Positions 1 to 8,748 of a DNA stretch of 64,000 nt are shown piece after piece. The stretch lies in NCBI RefSeq assembly GCF_004634425.1, contig NZ_SBJL01000001.1, positions 965,001 to 1,029,000 on the forward strand, in the 5' to 3' direction. A program made the translations under genes and the position numbers. The notes under the pieces were generated by a model, which did no database searches, was not told where the DNA came from, and was given only the letters and a program-made list of their open reading frames with translations. Positions within the stretch are counted from its first letter, which is position 1, and the number at the start of each line of letters is the position of its first letter. Origin of the DNA: Vitreimonas flagellata (GTDB lineage: Bacteria > Pseudomonadota > Alphaproteobacteria > Caulobacterales > Aquidulcibacteraceae).

Positions 1-364
1 TCATCTCGGTGCCGCCGGCGATGACGAGATCTTCCATGCCCGCCATCACTTGCGCCGCCGCGAGGTTGACGCTGGTGATGCCCGAGCCGCAGAAGCGATC
101 CAACGTCACAGCGCTCGACTTCACGTCATAGCCCGCATCGAGGGCTGCCATGCGCGCCAGGTCGCCGCCTTGCTTGCCGCGTTGGGACGAGGTGCCCCAG
201 ATGATGTCGTCGACTTCACCCGTCTTCAGATTGTTGCGTTCGGCGATCGCCTTCAGCACCGAGGAGGCGACTTGCTGCGGGTGAATGTCCGCCAGCGCGC
301 CCTTGCCCACTTTGCCGATGCCACGCGGCGTACGGCACGCGTCGATGATCCAAGCTTCCGGCAC
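1..364 (-). CDS. Acetyl-CoA acetyltransferase (thiolase), 5' part only
   Basis: Thiolases condense or cleave acyl-CoA units in the cytoplasm (beta-oxidation, acetoacetyl-CoA or polyhydroxyalkanoate synthesis). The reverse strand encodes about 121 residues beginning PEAWIIDACRTPRGIGK, followed by the thiolase signature LDRFCGSGITSVNLAA, whose Cys is the acyl-accepting nucleophile, and then AGGTEM. The gene runs off the left edge, so the C-terminal His and Cys motifs are not visible. I chose a GTG start at 364 because an AGGAGG ribosome site lies five bases upstream. No longer methionine-initiated reading frame fits. Which pathway it serves cannot be told from this fragment. It is divergent from the aminotransferase gene that follows. 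Confidence 0.85.
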   Translation of the reverse strand, partial: MPEAWIIDACRTPRGIGKVGKGALADIHPQQVASSVLKAIAERNNLKTGEVDDIIWGTSSQRGKQGGDLARMAALDAGYDVKSSAVTLDRFCGSGITSVNLAAAQVMAGMEDLVIAGGTEM

Positions 365-531
365 TCTGGCCTCCTCTCATTCTGGTTCGAAACCCAACAT
401 CGCGACGAACGCCAAGACTGAAAAGCCCTGTCGCGACGGCAACAAGCCGCAAGTCTGACAGCGCGGCCGCTCCTCAGGACGCTGCGATATGTGCTAGGAA
501 AAGCTTCCGCTTGACCGAAGGCGCCAAGATC

Positions 532-1809
532 ATGACCACCAACGCCGAACTCCTCGCCCGCCGCGCCAAAGCTGTGCCGCGCGGGGTTTCCACCGCGACA
601 CCCGTGTTCACCGCGCGCGCCGAGAATGCCCGCCTGTGGGACGTGGAGGGGCGCGAATATATCGACTTCGCCGGCGGCATCGCCGTGCTCAATACCGGCC
701 ATCGCCATCCCAAAGTGATCGAAGCAGTCCGCGCGCAGCTCGATTGCGTCACGCACACGGCGTTCCAGGTCAGCGCCTACGAGCCCTACATCGCGCTCGC
801 CGAAAAGCTCAACGCCCGCGCCCCGATCGCAGGCGACGCGAAGACCATCTTCTTCACCACGGGCGCCGAGGCGGTCGAGAACGCCGTGAAGATCGCGCGC
901 GCCGCAACCGGCCGCACTGGCATCATCTCGTTCACCGGCAGCTTCCACGGCCGCACCACGCTGACGATGGCGATGACTGGCAAGGTCGCGCCCTACAAAC
1001 AGCAATTCGGCCCCTCCGTGCCGGACGTCTTCCACGTGCCGTTCCCGCTCGCGCGCTACGGCGTCGATGTGGAGACCTCGCTGCTCGTGCTCAATCACAT
1101 TCTGCGCGCCGACGTGGAGCCCTCGCGCGTCGCCGCCATCGTGATCGAACCGGTCCAGGGCGAAGGCGGCTTCCACATGGTCCCGCCTGAACTCATGCGC
1201 GCGCTGCGTACGCTCTGCGACACGCACGGCATCCTGCTCATCGCCGACGAAGTGCAAACCGGCTTTGCCCGCACCGGCAAACTCTTCGCGATGGAGCATT
1301 ACGACGTAACGCCCGACCTGATCACGATGGCCAAATCCCTCGCGGGCGGCTTTCCGCTCTCGGGTTTGGTCGGCCGCGCCGACATTATGGACAAAACCGA
1401 TCCAGGCGGCCTTGGCGGCACTTATGGCGGCTCACCGATCGGCTGCGCGGCAGCCCTCGCCGTACTCGACGTGATCGACGGCGAAGGCCTGCTGGCGCGC
1501 GCGAATGCGCTGGGCGAACGCGCCAAAGCCAAGCTCAAGGAAATTCAATCACGCAACGACATGGCCCCGATCGACGACATCCGCGGGCCCGGCTCCATGA
1601 TCGCCTTCGACCTGATCACCGAGCGCGGCGCCAAAGCGCCCGACGGGGCCGCCGCCAAACGCGTCACCACGCGCGCGCTCGAAGAGGGGCTTATCCTGCT
1701 CTCCTGCGGAATCTCCGGCGAAACCATCCGCCTGCTCTATCCGCTCACCATCGAAGACGACCTGTTCGAGCAGGGCTTAAACAAACTGGCAGCGGCGCTG
1801 CGCGTTTGA
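532..1809 (+). CDS. gabT: 4-aminobutyrate aminotransferase (class III PLP enzyme)
   Basis: Transfers the amino group of 4-aminobutyrate (or 5-aminovalerate) to 2-oxoglutarate, giving succinate semialdehyde and glutamate in the cytoplasm. The 425-residue protein has the class III aminotransferase features FTTGAEAVENAVKIAR, SFHGRT, VIEPVQGEGG and IADEVQTGFARTG. The PLP lysine sits in the motif MAKSLAGGFPLSG. With the ATG at 532 that lysine is residue 268, the same number as in E. coli GabT, which supports this start over a TTG seven codons upstream. Length is typical of GabT. No succinate-semialdehyde dehydrogenase (gabD) is next to it. A related omega-aminotransferase cannot be fully excluded. 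Confidence 0.9.
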   Translation: MTTNAELLARRAKAVPRGVSTATPVFTARAENARLWDVEGREYIDFAGGIAVLNTGHRHPKVIEAVRAQLDCVTHTAFQVSAYEPYIALAEKLNARAPIAGDAKTIFFTTGAEAVENAVKIARAATGRTGIISFTGSFHGRTTLTMAMTGKVAPYKQQFGPSVPDVFHVPFPLARYGVDVETSLLVLNHILRADVEPSRVAAIVIEPVQGEGGFHMVPPELMRALRTLCDTHGILLIADEVQTGFARTGKLFAMEHYDVTPDLITMAKSLAGGFPLSGLVGRADIMDKTDPGGLGGTYGGSPIGCAAALAVLDVIDGEGLLARANALGERAKAKLKEIQSRNDMAPIDDIRGPGSMIAFDLITERGAKAPDGAAAKRVTTRALEEGLILLSCGISGETIRLLYPLTIEDDLFEQGLNKLAAALRV

Positions 1810-1844
1810 ATGCGGGGATAGAGCGGCGCTCTATCCCAAACTTC

Positions 1845-1939
1845 GGACCGCCGGCTTCCAGCCGGCATTGTCTGAAAGGCCAAGGCCTTCAACGGTGTTG
1901 CACGAGCAAACGAAGATGCCGGCTGAAAGCCGGCGGTCC
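1845..1939. repeat. Nested inverted repeat (REP-like palindromic element)
   Basis: The 24-base arms at 1845-1868 and 1916-1939 are inverted copies with one mismatch. Each arm is itself a near-palindrome around GCCGGCT. A short AAGGCC/GGCCTT palindrome lies between them. The layout (outer inverted arms, small inner hairpin, intergenic position) resembles REP/BIME-type elements. It could also act as a terminator after the aminotransferase, though no T-run follows. Confidence 0.75.
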
Positions 1940-1990
1940 AGGAAAAAGACTCTATCCGACCGACTTGTGCGCGCACTTACACTGCCGCGC

Positions 1991-2521
1991 ATGAAACACA
2001 CCGCGCCCACCATCACAGAGCACAGAAAGACCAGGCTGATCGCCTGGGCTCGCTTGCTTCTGTTCTGGGTGGGCGCGCTCATGTTTCGCGACAGCTTAGG
2101 CCGCATCAGCGAACGTCACCTGCTCGCACGCGGCTTCTACGCCAATCTCGACGCCGTCGCCCGCACCATCAACAACATCATCATCCTTCACGCGGCCGCC
2201 AAGCTTGGCATGGGCACAGGTCATCCGCCGAAGCTGCGCAATTACGCCGGCAGCGGCTTCTCACGTCGCACCCGCGTCCGCTCCATCACCCGCGCCGGTC
2301 GCGGTTCCTGTCTGCGCAAAAGCTTGCAGCATCACGATTTGCTGAGACGCTTCCTGCTGATCGTCAACGCGCTCAACAACGTCGATGCGCTGGCCGACCA
2401 CGCCGCGCGTCGCCTCGCGCGCGGCCTAACACGCCTCTTCGGCATCCGCCTCGTACGCCCACCGCACGAGCGCGTCAGCACGCTGGCTACTCCGCCAGTG
2501 TTTGCAGCGGATAGCTCCTAA
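1991..2521 (+). CDS. Hypothetical protein, basic, one possible membrane helix
   Basis: I do not recognise this 176-residue protein. The ATG at 1991 is chosen because the frame upstream of it runs through the palindromic repeat at 1845-1939 and is unlikely to be coding. Residues about 15-35 (RLIAWARLLLFWVGALMF) could form an amphipathic or membrane helix. The rest is rich in Arg, His and Leu, with no catalytic motif I can identify. It sits between two palindromic elements and has no operon partner. Similar small Arg-rich proteins are common in alphaproteobacterial genomes, but I cannot give a function. Confidence 0.5.
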   Translation: MKHTAPTITEHRKTRLIAWARLLLFWVGALMFRDSLGRISERHLLARGFYANLDAVARTINNIIILHAAAKLGMGTGHPPKLRNYAGSGFSRRTRVRSITRAGRGSCLRKSLQHHDLLRRFLLIVNALNNVDALADHAARRLARGLTRLFGIRLVRPPHERVSTLATPPVFAADSS

Positions 2522-2640
2522 CATGGAGCGCGGGCGTCCTCGCCCGCATCTTCCCGCCAGCACCAACCGTGCAGAGCTGAGCTCTGCGCGGCCAAAAGTG
2601 CTGCGTGTCTCAACGCGGGCGAGGACGCCCGCGCTCCATG
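2522..2640. repeat. Perfect 26-bp inverted repeat with inner palindrome (REP-like)
   Basis: The arms at 2522-2547 and 2615-2640 are exact reverse complements over 26 bases, starting CATGGAGCGCGGGCG. An inner perfect palindrome GCAGAGCTGAGCTCTGC lies near 2570-2586. The element fills the gap between two convergent genes. It shares its architecture, but not its sequence, with the element at 1845-1939. Bidirectional termination is a possible secondary role. Confidence 0.8.
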
Positions 2641-2644
2641 GCGC

Positions 2645-4432
2645 CTAGGCCTTCGCCTTCCGCTTCCGCCTAAACAGCCACACAATCCCACCAATCAGCA
2701 CAACCAACACCACGCCGCCGCCAATCAGGAATGGCAAATAGCGCGTGAACTGACGCGCATACGTGTTGGTCTCGATCTGGCCGTGGATGTTGTAGCCTTC
2801 GGGCATGGGCAGCACGCCCATCTCCTGCACGTATGCCTCATACTCGCGCTGCATCTGCGCGAAGAGATCGGGCATCTCAGTCGAAAGATCGCGCGTTTCA
2901 CCCGGATCAAGGCGCACATTGTAAAGCCGCCATTGCCCGTCGCCGTTCGGCCGCTGGTTGATCACGAGCTTGAAGTCGCCGCGAAACAAGGCCGCGTTGC
3001 CTGAGACTTCGAGGCCGACCGGTTCTTCCGGCCCATAAGCCGATTGCGCCTCGCCGCGCAGCACCGCCGAGAGTGAGCGGCCTGTCACCGGCACGCCGTC
3101 CGTCGCCGGCGCAACGCGCGCGAGTTCCAACAAGGTCGGCGCAATGTCGGTGACATACGCAAAACCATCCGCGCGCAAACCCGCACCGACGCCAGGCCCC
3201 GCGATAATCATCGGCACGCGCGTGCCACCTTCGGTCGTATAGAATTTGAACAACGCGCCGGGCGCGGCCGTCGCGTTCGCGAATTCGGGCCCAATCGCCA
3301 CCATCGAGCCGCGCTCGCCAAGATTATCGAGTTCGCGCGTGTAGCCGTTCAGATGCATCCATTGCTCGAACCCGCGCGCCGCCAGCGGATTGCTCGGCTC
3401 CGGCCCATTATCGGACGTGACCACGAACACCGTGTTCTCAAGCTCGCCGATCTCCTGCAGATGCGCGATCAGCCGGCCGATATTTTGATCCATCGAATCC
3501 AACATACCCGCATGCACTTCCATGCTGCGCGCCAACAACGCTCGCTCGCCCGGCTCCACGTCCTGCCAATTGCGCGCATTCGGCGGGCTCGCGCCCAGCG
3601 ACGCTTCCGCCGGCATAAGACCAAGCTCTTGCGCGCGACGGAAACGCTGCTCGCGCAACGCCGCCCAGCCTTGATCGTAACGCCCGCGATAGCGCGCGCT
3701 ATCCTCGCGCGGCGCCTGCACCGGGATGTGCACCGCCTGGAACGCTACATAGGCAAAGAACGGCCGCGCATCTGCACGTTCACTGTCGATGTAGTCGATC
3801 ATCTGATCGACGAGGAAACGCGATGAATAAAAGTCGCTCGGCAGCGTCGCCGGTTGCCCGTCCTCATACCAATCGGCATGCGCGTAATAGGGCATGTACG
3901 GCTTCTGCTCCCAATTGTCCGCGCCGGACGCTTCCAGCGCAAACGAGCGATCGAAGCCGTGCGAATTCGGCAGCTGACCAGGCCCATCACCCAAATGCCA
4001 TTTGCCCGTCATGTAGGTGCGATAGCCGCTCGCTTGCAGCCGCGACGCCACCGTGGTCACGCCCGGCTCCAAATGCAGCGAATAGCCTGGCTGCCCACGC
4101 TGCGACGGCGGGATGACTTCACCGATCGTCGCCACACCCGTGCGGTGATTATCGACGCCCGTCAGCAGCATCGCCCGCGAAGGGGAGCAGAGCGGCGAAG
4201 AATGATAGTTCGAGAAGCGCACGCCACGCTCAGCCAACGCGTCGATATTCGACGTCCGCGCTTCGCCGCCATAGGCGCCGAGATCCGTGAAACCCGCATC
4301 GTCGATCAAGATCAGCACGATGTTCGGCCGCTCAGTCGTCGCGCCCGCAGGCGGATCGTTCTGCGCGCCCGCAGAGGAAGCGACCGCCAGCACGGCCATA
4401 GCCGCCGCCAGCCCACGCCACGTTCCGCCCAT
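2645..4432 (-). CDS. Arylsulfatase-type sulfatase, exported, C-terminal anchor
   Basis: Predicted type I sulfatase (alkaline phosphatase superfamily) that hydrolyses sulfate esters outside the inner membrane. A signal peptide covers about residues 1-23. The metal-binding IDDAGFTDLG follows at 43-52. The signature CSPSR starts at Cys82, the residue converted to formylglycine in active sulfatases. A membrane helix at about 565-587 followed by RRKRK suggests anchoring with the catalytic domain in the periplasm. The start has a strong GGGGGA site upstream. The 595-residue length is normal for arylsulfatase A-like enzymes. No sulfatase-modifying enzyme is visible in the window. The substrate is unknown and a phosphonate or phosphate monoesterase is a less likely alternative. 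Confidence 0.88.
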   Translation of the reverse strand: MGGTWRGLAAAMAVLAVASSAGAQNDPPAGATTERPNIVLILIDDAGFTDLGAYGGEARTSNIDALAERGVRFSNYHSSPLCSPSRAMLLTGVDNHRTGVATIGEVIPPSQRGQPGYSLHLEPGVTTVASRLQASGYRTYMTGKWHLGDGPGQLPNSHGFDRSFALEASGADNWEQKPYMPYYAHADWYEDGQPATLPSDFYSSRFLVDQMIDYIDSERADARPFFAYVAFQAVHIPVQAPREDSARYRGRYDQGWAALREQRFRRAQELGLMPAEASLGASPPNARNWQDVEPGERALLARSMEVHAGMLDSMDQNIGRLIAHLQEIGELENTVFVVTSDNGPEPSNPLAARGFEQWMHLNGYTRELDNLGERGSMVAIGPEFANATAAPGALFKFYTTEGGTRVPMIIAGPGVGAGLRADGFAYVTDIAPTLLELARVAPATDGVPVTGRSLSAVLRGEAQSAYGPEEPVGLEVSGNAALFRGDFKLVINQRPNGDGQWRLYNVRLDPGETRDLSTEMPDLFAQMQREYEAYVQEMGVLPMPEGYNIHGQIETNTYARQFTRYLPFLIGGGVVLVVLIGGIVWLFRRKRKAKA

Positions 4433-4538
4433 TTCGTCCCCCTAAGGCTTTTTCGTTGCGTGCATCATGGCGCAAGGCCTTCGCGAACGCACGCGCGACC
4501 TAGGGGCAGCTCGTCGATTTTTCGGGACTGACCCGCGC

Positions 4539-5444
4539 CTAGCGCAGCATCAGATTAGCGGCCGCGACGTCCACACTTCGGCCAAGCTTCTTGTCCACAA
4601 TGCGTGACAAGCCTTCGACCAGCTTTTGACGCTCATCATATTCCGCGCTCGTGAGCACGCTCAACGTGTGCATCGCATCGATGTGCGTGCGCACCGTCTC
4701 TTCGTCCAGAACGCCGCCAGCGCCGACCGCCATGATGTAGCGCCCCAGCGAGCGCGACGCCGCGCCAAGCGCTTCGTCCCGCGATTCATCGGCCATGGAT
4801 TCCGTTTCCTTGACCGCGCTGTATATCTCGCGAAGCTTCTTGCGATCGCCCGGCGTCAGCCCGCTCACGTGCTCGCTGATCCGCTGCACGCATTTGCGCA
4901 CGGCTTGACGGTGCGTTTCGCTCTCCCAGAGCGGCGCACCCGGCATGTCGTCGGTCGGATCCATGAAGCGGCGCATCGGGCCGTTATATTCGTCACGCGC
5001 GCGGCGGCGACGGCAAGGCCCTACATATTCGACGCTGTCGACGAAATCGCGCTTGTGCTTCAGCACCGCCAGCATGCGCTCGATCACGGCTTCGCCCGTG
5101 AACGGACGCACCAGCATCTCATCCACACCGCTCGTCCGCGCCGCTTCCAGAAAGGTCTTCGTCGCCGAGTTGGTCATCACGATGATCGGCAGATCACGCG
5201 GCACGCTCTTGTAGCCGCCGCGGATCAGACGCGTGAATTCGAGCCCGGAGAATTCCGGCAAGCGCGACGTGGTGATGACTATGTCCGGCGAAAACTCGCT
5301 AACGTAATTCAGCAGATCGCGGCCATTGCGCGCAAAATGAATGCGCTCGACGCCCGCGCCACGCAGCACCTCCGACAAGAGGCGCAACACGCTTGGCGTC
5401 GCATCCGCGATAATAACGCGTATCGTCTTTCGCGCTTCCAGCAT
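4539..5444 (-). CDS. Degenerate response-regulator receiver protein (pseudo-receiver)
   Basis: The N-terminal 120 residues (IRVIIADATPSVLRLLSEVL onwards) have the CheY-like fold pattern. The phospho-acceptor position reads DIVITTSRLPEFSGLEF, with Thr where Asp is expected. The acidic pair is reduced to one Asp (IIADAT) and the conserved Lys of KPF is Arg (VRPF). Phosphorylation is therefore unlikely. The C-terminal 150 residues are helical and charged, with no DNA-binding motif I recognise. The ATG at 5444 is chosen because the receiver starts directly after it. A GTG at 5549 would add 35 residues that look unlike protein. No histidine kinase is adjacent. Confidence 0.7.
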   Translation of the reverse strand: MLEARKTIRVIIADATPSVLRLLSEVLRGAGVERIHFARNGRDLLNYVSEFSPDIVITTSRLPEFSGLEFTRLIRGGYKSVPRDLPIIVMTNSATKTFLEAARTSGVDEMLVRPFTGEAVIERMLAVLKHKRDFVDSVEYVGPCRRRRARDEYNGPMRRFMDPTDDMPGAPLWESETHRQAVRKCVQRISEHVSGLTPGDRKKLREIYSAVKETESMADESRDEALGAASRSLGRYIMAVGAGGVLDEETVRTHIDAMHTLSVLTSAEYDERQKLVEGLSRIVDKKLGRSVDVAAANLMLR

Positions 5445-5641
5445 CGGCTCGCATACCCACCCGAAGGCATGCACATACCATTCATATATTTCGGAACCGT
5501 GTATCAGAGCCGCAATTGGACGCAGCAAGAAGTCGTTAACCGAAGCCACACCGCGTCCCCCACGCGGCTAGGCGGCGCCACCGCCACGTTCCGTGTTCGG
5601 ACACCGCCGATTGAACCCACGCTTGGACCGGTCTAAGCCCC

Positions 5642-6943
5642 ATGCCCAAGGACCAAATCGGGGAAGCGCGGGTGCAATATTGGCAAGGGCTTGTCGGCAT
5701 TATCGCCATCCTGGCGATGGCGGTCTTGTTCTCCACGAACCGGCGCGCCATCCGGCTGCGGATCGTCACCGCGGCCCTCGCGCTGCAGGCCGCACTTGCA
5801 GCGCTTGTGCTTTATCTGCCCGCCGGCCGCGCGGCGCTGGCGGCGATGTCGGACGGCGTGCAGGCGCTGATCAATTTTTCCGGCGCCGGCATTGCCATGG
5901 TGTTTGGCCCGCTCGCGAGCGAAGTCGGTTTCAGCTTTGCGCTGAACGTGCTGCCCATCATCATCTTCTTTTCGGCGCTGATGTCGGTGCTCTACCATAT
6001 CGGCGTAATGCAGCCGATCGTCACTTGGGGCGGCGGCGCGTTGCGCTTCCTGCTTGGCACAGGGCGCGTTGAATCATTGACGGCGACGGCGAACGTCTTC
6101 GTCGGCCAGACCGAAGCGCCGCTGGTCGTGCGCCCGTATCTGCCGCACGTCACGCGGGCGCAATTGTTCGCGATCATGACGACGGGCATGGCGTCGGTCT
6201 CCGGCAGCGTATTGGCGGCCTATGCGCAGATGGGCATCGACATCAATTATCTCTTGGCGGCGAGCTTTATGTCCGCGCCCGGCGGCCTGCTCATGGCCAA
6301 GATCATCATGCCGGACGACAAACCAGCGCCGCGCACGCCCGCTACACTCGAAGCGACCGGTGATGGCCCGCAGGATAGCGTGGGCGAGAAAGCATCTGAC
6401 GCTGAGACTTTTGAACGCGCCAAGCAAAGCAATGTCATCATGGCCGCAGCTTCGGGCGCACAAGACGGCTTGATGCTGGCCGCTTCGATCGGCGCCATGC
6501 TGATCGCCTTCGTTTCGCTCATTGCGCTGGTCAATGGCGGGCTTGGCGCACTCGGCAATCTGGCCGGCGTGGAGAACCTGACGCTTCAAGGCCTGCTCGG
6601 CTACATCTTCGCGCCAGTGATGTGGCTCTTGAATATTCCTTGGTCGGAGGCGCAGCAAGCTGGCGGCGTGTTTGGCGAGAAGCTGATCCTCAACGAATTC
6701 GTCGCCTTCATGCATTTGGGCCAGATGGGTGACACGCTGTCGCCGCGCACGATGGCGATCACCACGTTCGCGCTTTGCGGCTTCGCCAATCTGAGTTCGA
6801 TCGGCATCTTGCTCGCGGCGTTGAACACCTTAGCGCCGTCACGTGCGCCCGAGATGGCGCGCTATGGCTTTCACGTCGTCGCCGCGGGCTCGCTCTCCAA
6901 CCTGATGAGTGCTGCGCTGGCGAGCCTCTTCATCACCGGATAA
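5642..6943 (+). CDS. Concentrative nucleoside transporter (CNT/NupC family)
   Basis: Inner-membrane cation-coupled importer of nucleosides, first gene of a salvage operon. The 433-residue protein has multiple hydrophobic helices and the CNT hallmark GQTEAPLVVRPYL, followed by a second conserved stretch LILNEFVAFMHLG. A charged loop of about 45 residues at 220-265 separates the two halves, as in other NupC-type proteins. The next gene, a nucleoside hydrolase, starts eight bases after the stop. The two are therefore very likely co-transcribed, coupling uptake to cleavage. Substrate preference (purine versus pyrimidine, ribo versus deoxy) cannot be read from sequence. Confidence 0.9.
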   Translation: MPKDQIGEARVQYWQGLVGIIAILAMAVLFSTNRRAIRLRIVTAALALQAALAALVLYLPAGRAALAAMSDGVQALINFSGAGIAMVFGPLASEVGFSFALNVLPIIIFFSALMSVLYHIGVMQPIVTWGGGALRFLLGTGRVESLTATANVFVGQTEAPLVVRPYLPHVTRAQLFAIMTTGMASVSGSVLAAYAQMGIDINYLLAASFMSAPGGLLMAKIIMPDDKPAPRTPATLEATGDGPQDSVGEKASDAETFERAKQSNVIMAAASGAQDGLMLAASIGAMLIAFVSLIALVNGGLGALGNLAGVENLTLQGLLGYIFAPVMWLLNIPWSEAQQAGGVFGEKLILNEFVAFMHLGQMGDTLSPRTMAITTFALCGFANLSSIGILLAALNTLAPSRAPEMARYGFHVVAAGSLSNLMSAALASLFITG

Positions 6944-6951
6944 GCCTGATC

Positions 6952-7881
6952 ATGCCGCCTCGCCCGCTCATCATTGATTGCGACCCCGGCGTTGACGATG
7001 CCGTGGCGCTGCTGCTCGCCTTCTCGGCGCCGGACACGTTTGATCTGCGCGGCATCACCACCGTCGCCGGCAATGTCAGCGGCGCGCTCACCGCGCACAA
7101 TGCGTGCGTGATCCGATCTTTGGCCGCGCGTGAAGACGTGCCCGTCTTCGTCGGCGCCAATCGCCCGCTCCTGGTTGCGCCCGTCGAGGCTGGTCACTTC
7201 CATGGCGCCAATGGGCTTGGCGATCTGACTTTCGCAGCGCCCACGAAAGGCCCCGAGAGCACACACGCCGTCGCTTTTCTCGCAGACACCTTGAGCAAAG
7301 CCGCGCCGCACTCCGTGAGCGTCGCCGTACTCGGCCCGCTCACCAATATTGCGCTGGCGCTACGCGCGAACGCGGCGGCCGCGCAAGGCGTGCGCGAGAT
7401 CGTCATCATGGGCGGCGCACGCAGCGAGGGCGGCAACATCACCGCGTCGGCCGAGTTCAACATCTATGCCGATCCGCATGCGGCCGCGATCGTGTTTTCC
7501 TCCGGCTTGCCCATCGTCGCGCTCGGCCTGGACGCGACGCACCAAGTCCGCACCAATCCCGCCCGCATGGCGCGGCTCGAGGCGTTGAGTTCAGCGCGCG
7601 CACGCGCGGCGTGTCAGTTGTTACGCTTCGGCGAACACGTGGAGCGCACGTTGGCGCACCGCGAAGGCGCGCCGCTGCACGATCCTGCCGTGATCGCTTA
7701 TTTGCTGGCGCCCGAATTGTTCGAAACCCAAGCCGCGCGTATCGACGTCGAGACGGATTCGCCGCTCACACGCGGTCACACCGCCGTCGAATTTCCCCTT
7801 GAGACACCAAGCGCTACATGCTGGGCGACGCGTGTGCATGCAGATGGCGTGTTCGATCTGCTGACGCGGAGGCTCGCATGA
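6952..7881 (+). CDS. Inosine/uridine-preferring nucleoside hydrolase
   Basis: Hydrolyses ribonucleosides to free base and ribose in the cytoplasm. The 309-residue protein begins with the calcium-binding N-terminal motif IIDCDPGVDDA (Asp11, Asp15, Asp16), diagnostic of the IunH/RihA family. It continues with VLGPLTNIALAL, VIMGGA and the AEFNIYADPHAA segment that binds the sugar. The ATG at 6952 directly precedes the motif, as in homologues. Its last four bases (ATGA) overlap the ribokinase start, implying translational coupling: released ribose is phosphorylated by the next product. Base specificity is not evident. Confidence 0.92.
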   Translation: MPPRPLIIDCDPGVDDAVALLLAFSAPDTFDLRGITTVAGNVSGALTAHNACVIRSLAAREDVPVFVGANRPLLVAPVEAGHFHGANGLGDLTFAAPTKGPESTHAVAFLADTLSKAAPHSVSVAVLGPLTNIALALRANAAAAQGVREIVIMGGARSEGGNITASAEFNIYADPHAAAIVFSSGLPIVALGLDATHQVRTNPARMARLEALSSARARAACQLLRFGEHVERTLAHREGAPLHDPAVIAYLLAPELFETQAARIDVETDSPLTRGHTAVEFPLETPSATCWATRVHADGVFDLLTRRLA

Positions 7882-8735
7882 GCGCCCCGCGCATTGCTGT
7901 CGTCGGCTCCATCAATCTGGATCTGGTCGTCCGCGCACCGCATCTGCCCGCGCCCGGCGAGACCGTCGGCGGCGCGACGTTCGCGCGCTATCCGGGCGGT
8001 AAGGGCGCAAACCAAGCGCTCGCCGCGCGACGCCTCGGCGCCGAGGTCGCGCTCTGGGGCTGCGTTGGCGCCGATGCGTTCGCGGGCGAAGCGCTGGCGC
8101 TACTCCGCGCGGATGGCGTCAATCTCGATCATTGCCGCGCGCGCGATGATGCACCCACCGGCGTTGCGCTGATCGCGGTGGCGGAGAGCAGTGAAAATCA
8201 GATCGTCGTCGCGCCCGGCGCCAATGCGCTGTTAGCCCCAAGCGATGTCGGCGCGATCGAAGCGGACGCCTTGCTCTGCCAATTGGAAGTGCCGGTCGAG
8301 ACGAATCTTGCGGCCGCGCAAAGCTTCCACGGCTTTTTCGCCATCAACCTCGCCCCCGCAGCACCCGTGCCGGATGCACTGATCGCGCGCGCAGATTTGG
8401 TGACCGTCAACGAAGGCGAAGCCGCGTGCTATGGCGATGCGCTGAGCGCGGCCAAGAGCATGGTCGCCATCACCTACGGGGCTGAAGGCGCGACGCTCTT
8501 CCGACAAGGCGAAGAGATTGCCCGCGCCCGACCGCCCAAGATCGTCGCGCGCGACACGACCGGCGCAGGCGATACGTTTAGCGCTGCCCTCACGCTGGCG
8601 CTGATTGAAGGTTCCGCGCCCGAAGCCGCGCTGACCTTCGCCTGCATCGCCGGCGCTCTCGCCGCCACACGCGAAGGTGCGCAACCGGCCATGCCCACAC
8701 GCGCGGAGGTCGACGCACTTCTTGCCCGCACCTGA
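7878..8735 (+). CDS. rbsK: Ribokinase (PfkB family)
   Basis: Phosphorylates ribose to ribose 5-phosphate with ATP. The 285-residue protein shows the PfkB N-terminal signature (GGATFARYPGGKGANQALAARRLG, quoted in part as PGGKGANQA at 39-47) and the C-terminal DTTGAGDTF with catalytic Asp232. The substrate-binding SINLDL is at 11-16. It overlaps the nucleoside hydrolase by four bases, so the pair converts imported nucleosides to base plus ribose 5-phosphate. Length is slightly below the usual 300-310. Another PfkB sugar or nucleoside kinase is possible, but the context favours ribose. Confidence 0.85.
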   Translation: MSAPRIAVVGSINLDLVVRAPHLPAPGETVGGATFARYPGGKGANQALAARRLGAEVALWGCVGADAFAGEALALLRADGVNLDHCRARDDAPTGVALIAVAESSENQIVVAPGANALLAPSDVGAIEADALLCQLEVPVETNLAAAQSFHGFFAINLAPAAPVPDALIARADLVTVNEGEAACYGDALSAAKSMVAITYGAEGATLFRQGEEIARARPPKIVARDTTGAGDTFSAALTLALIEGSAPEAALTFACIAGALAATREGAQPAMPTRAEVDALLART

Positions 8736-8748
8736 TCGGAGACTCGCA

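Noticed and set aside
1868-1990. N-terminal extension of the hypothetical protein that starts at 1991
   Set aside because: The extension reads through the palindromic repeat and has no ribosome site.
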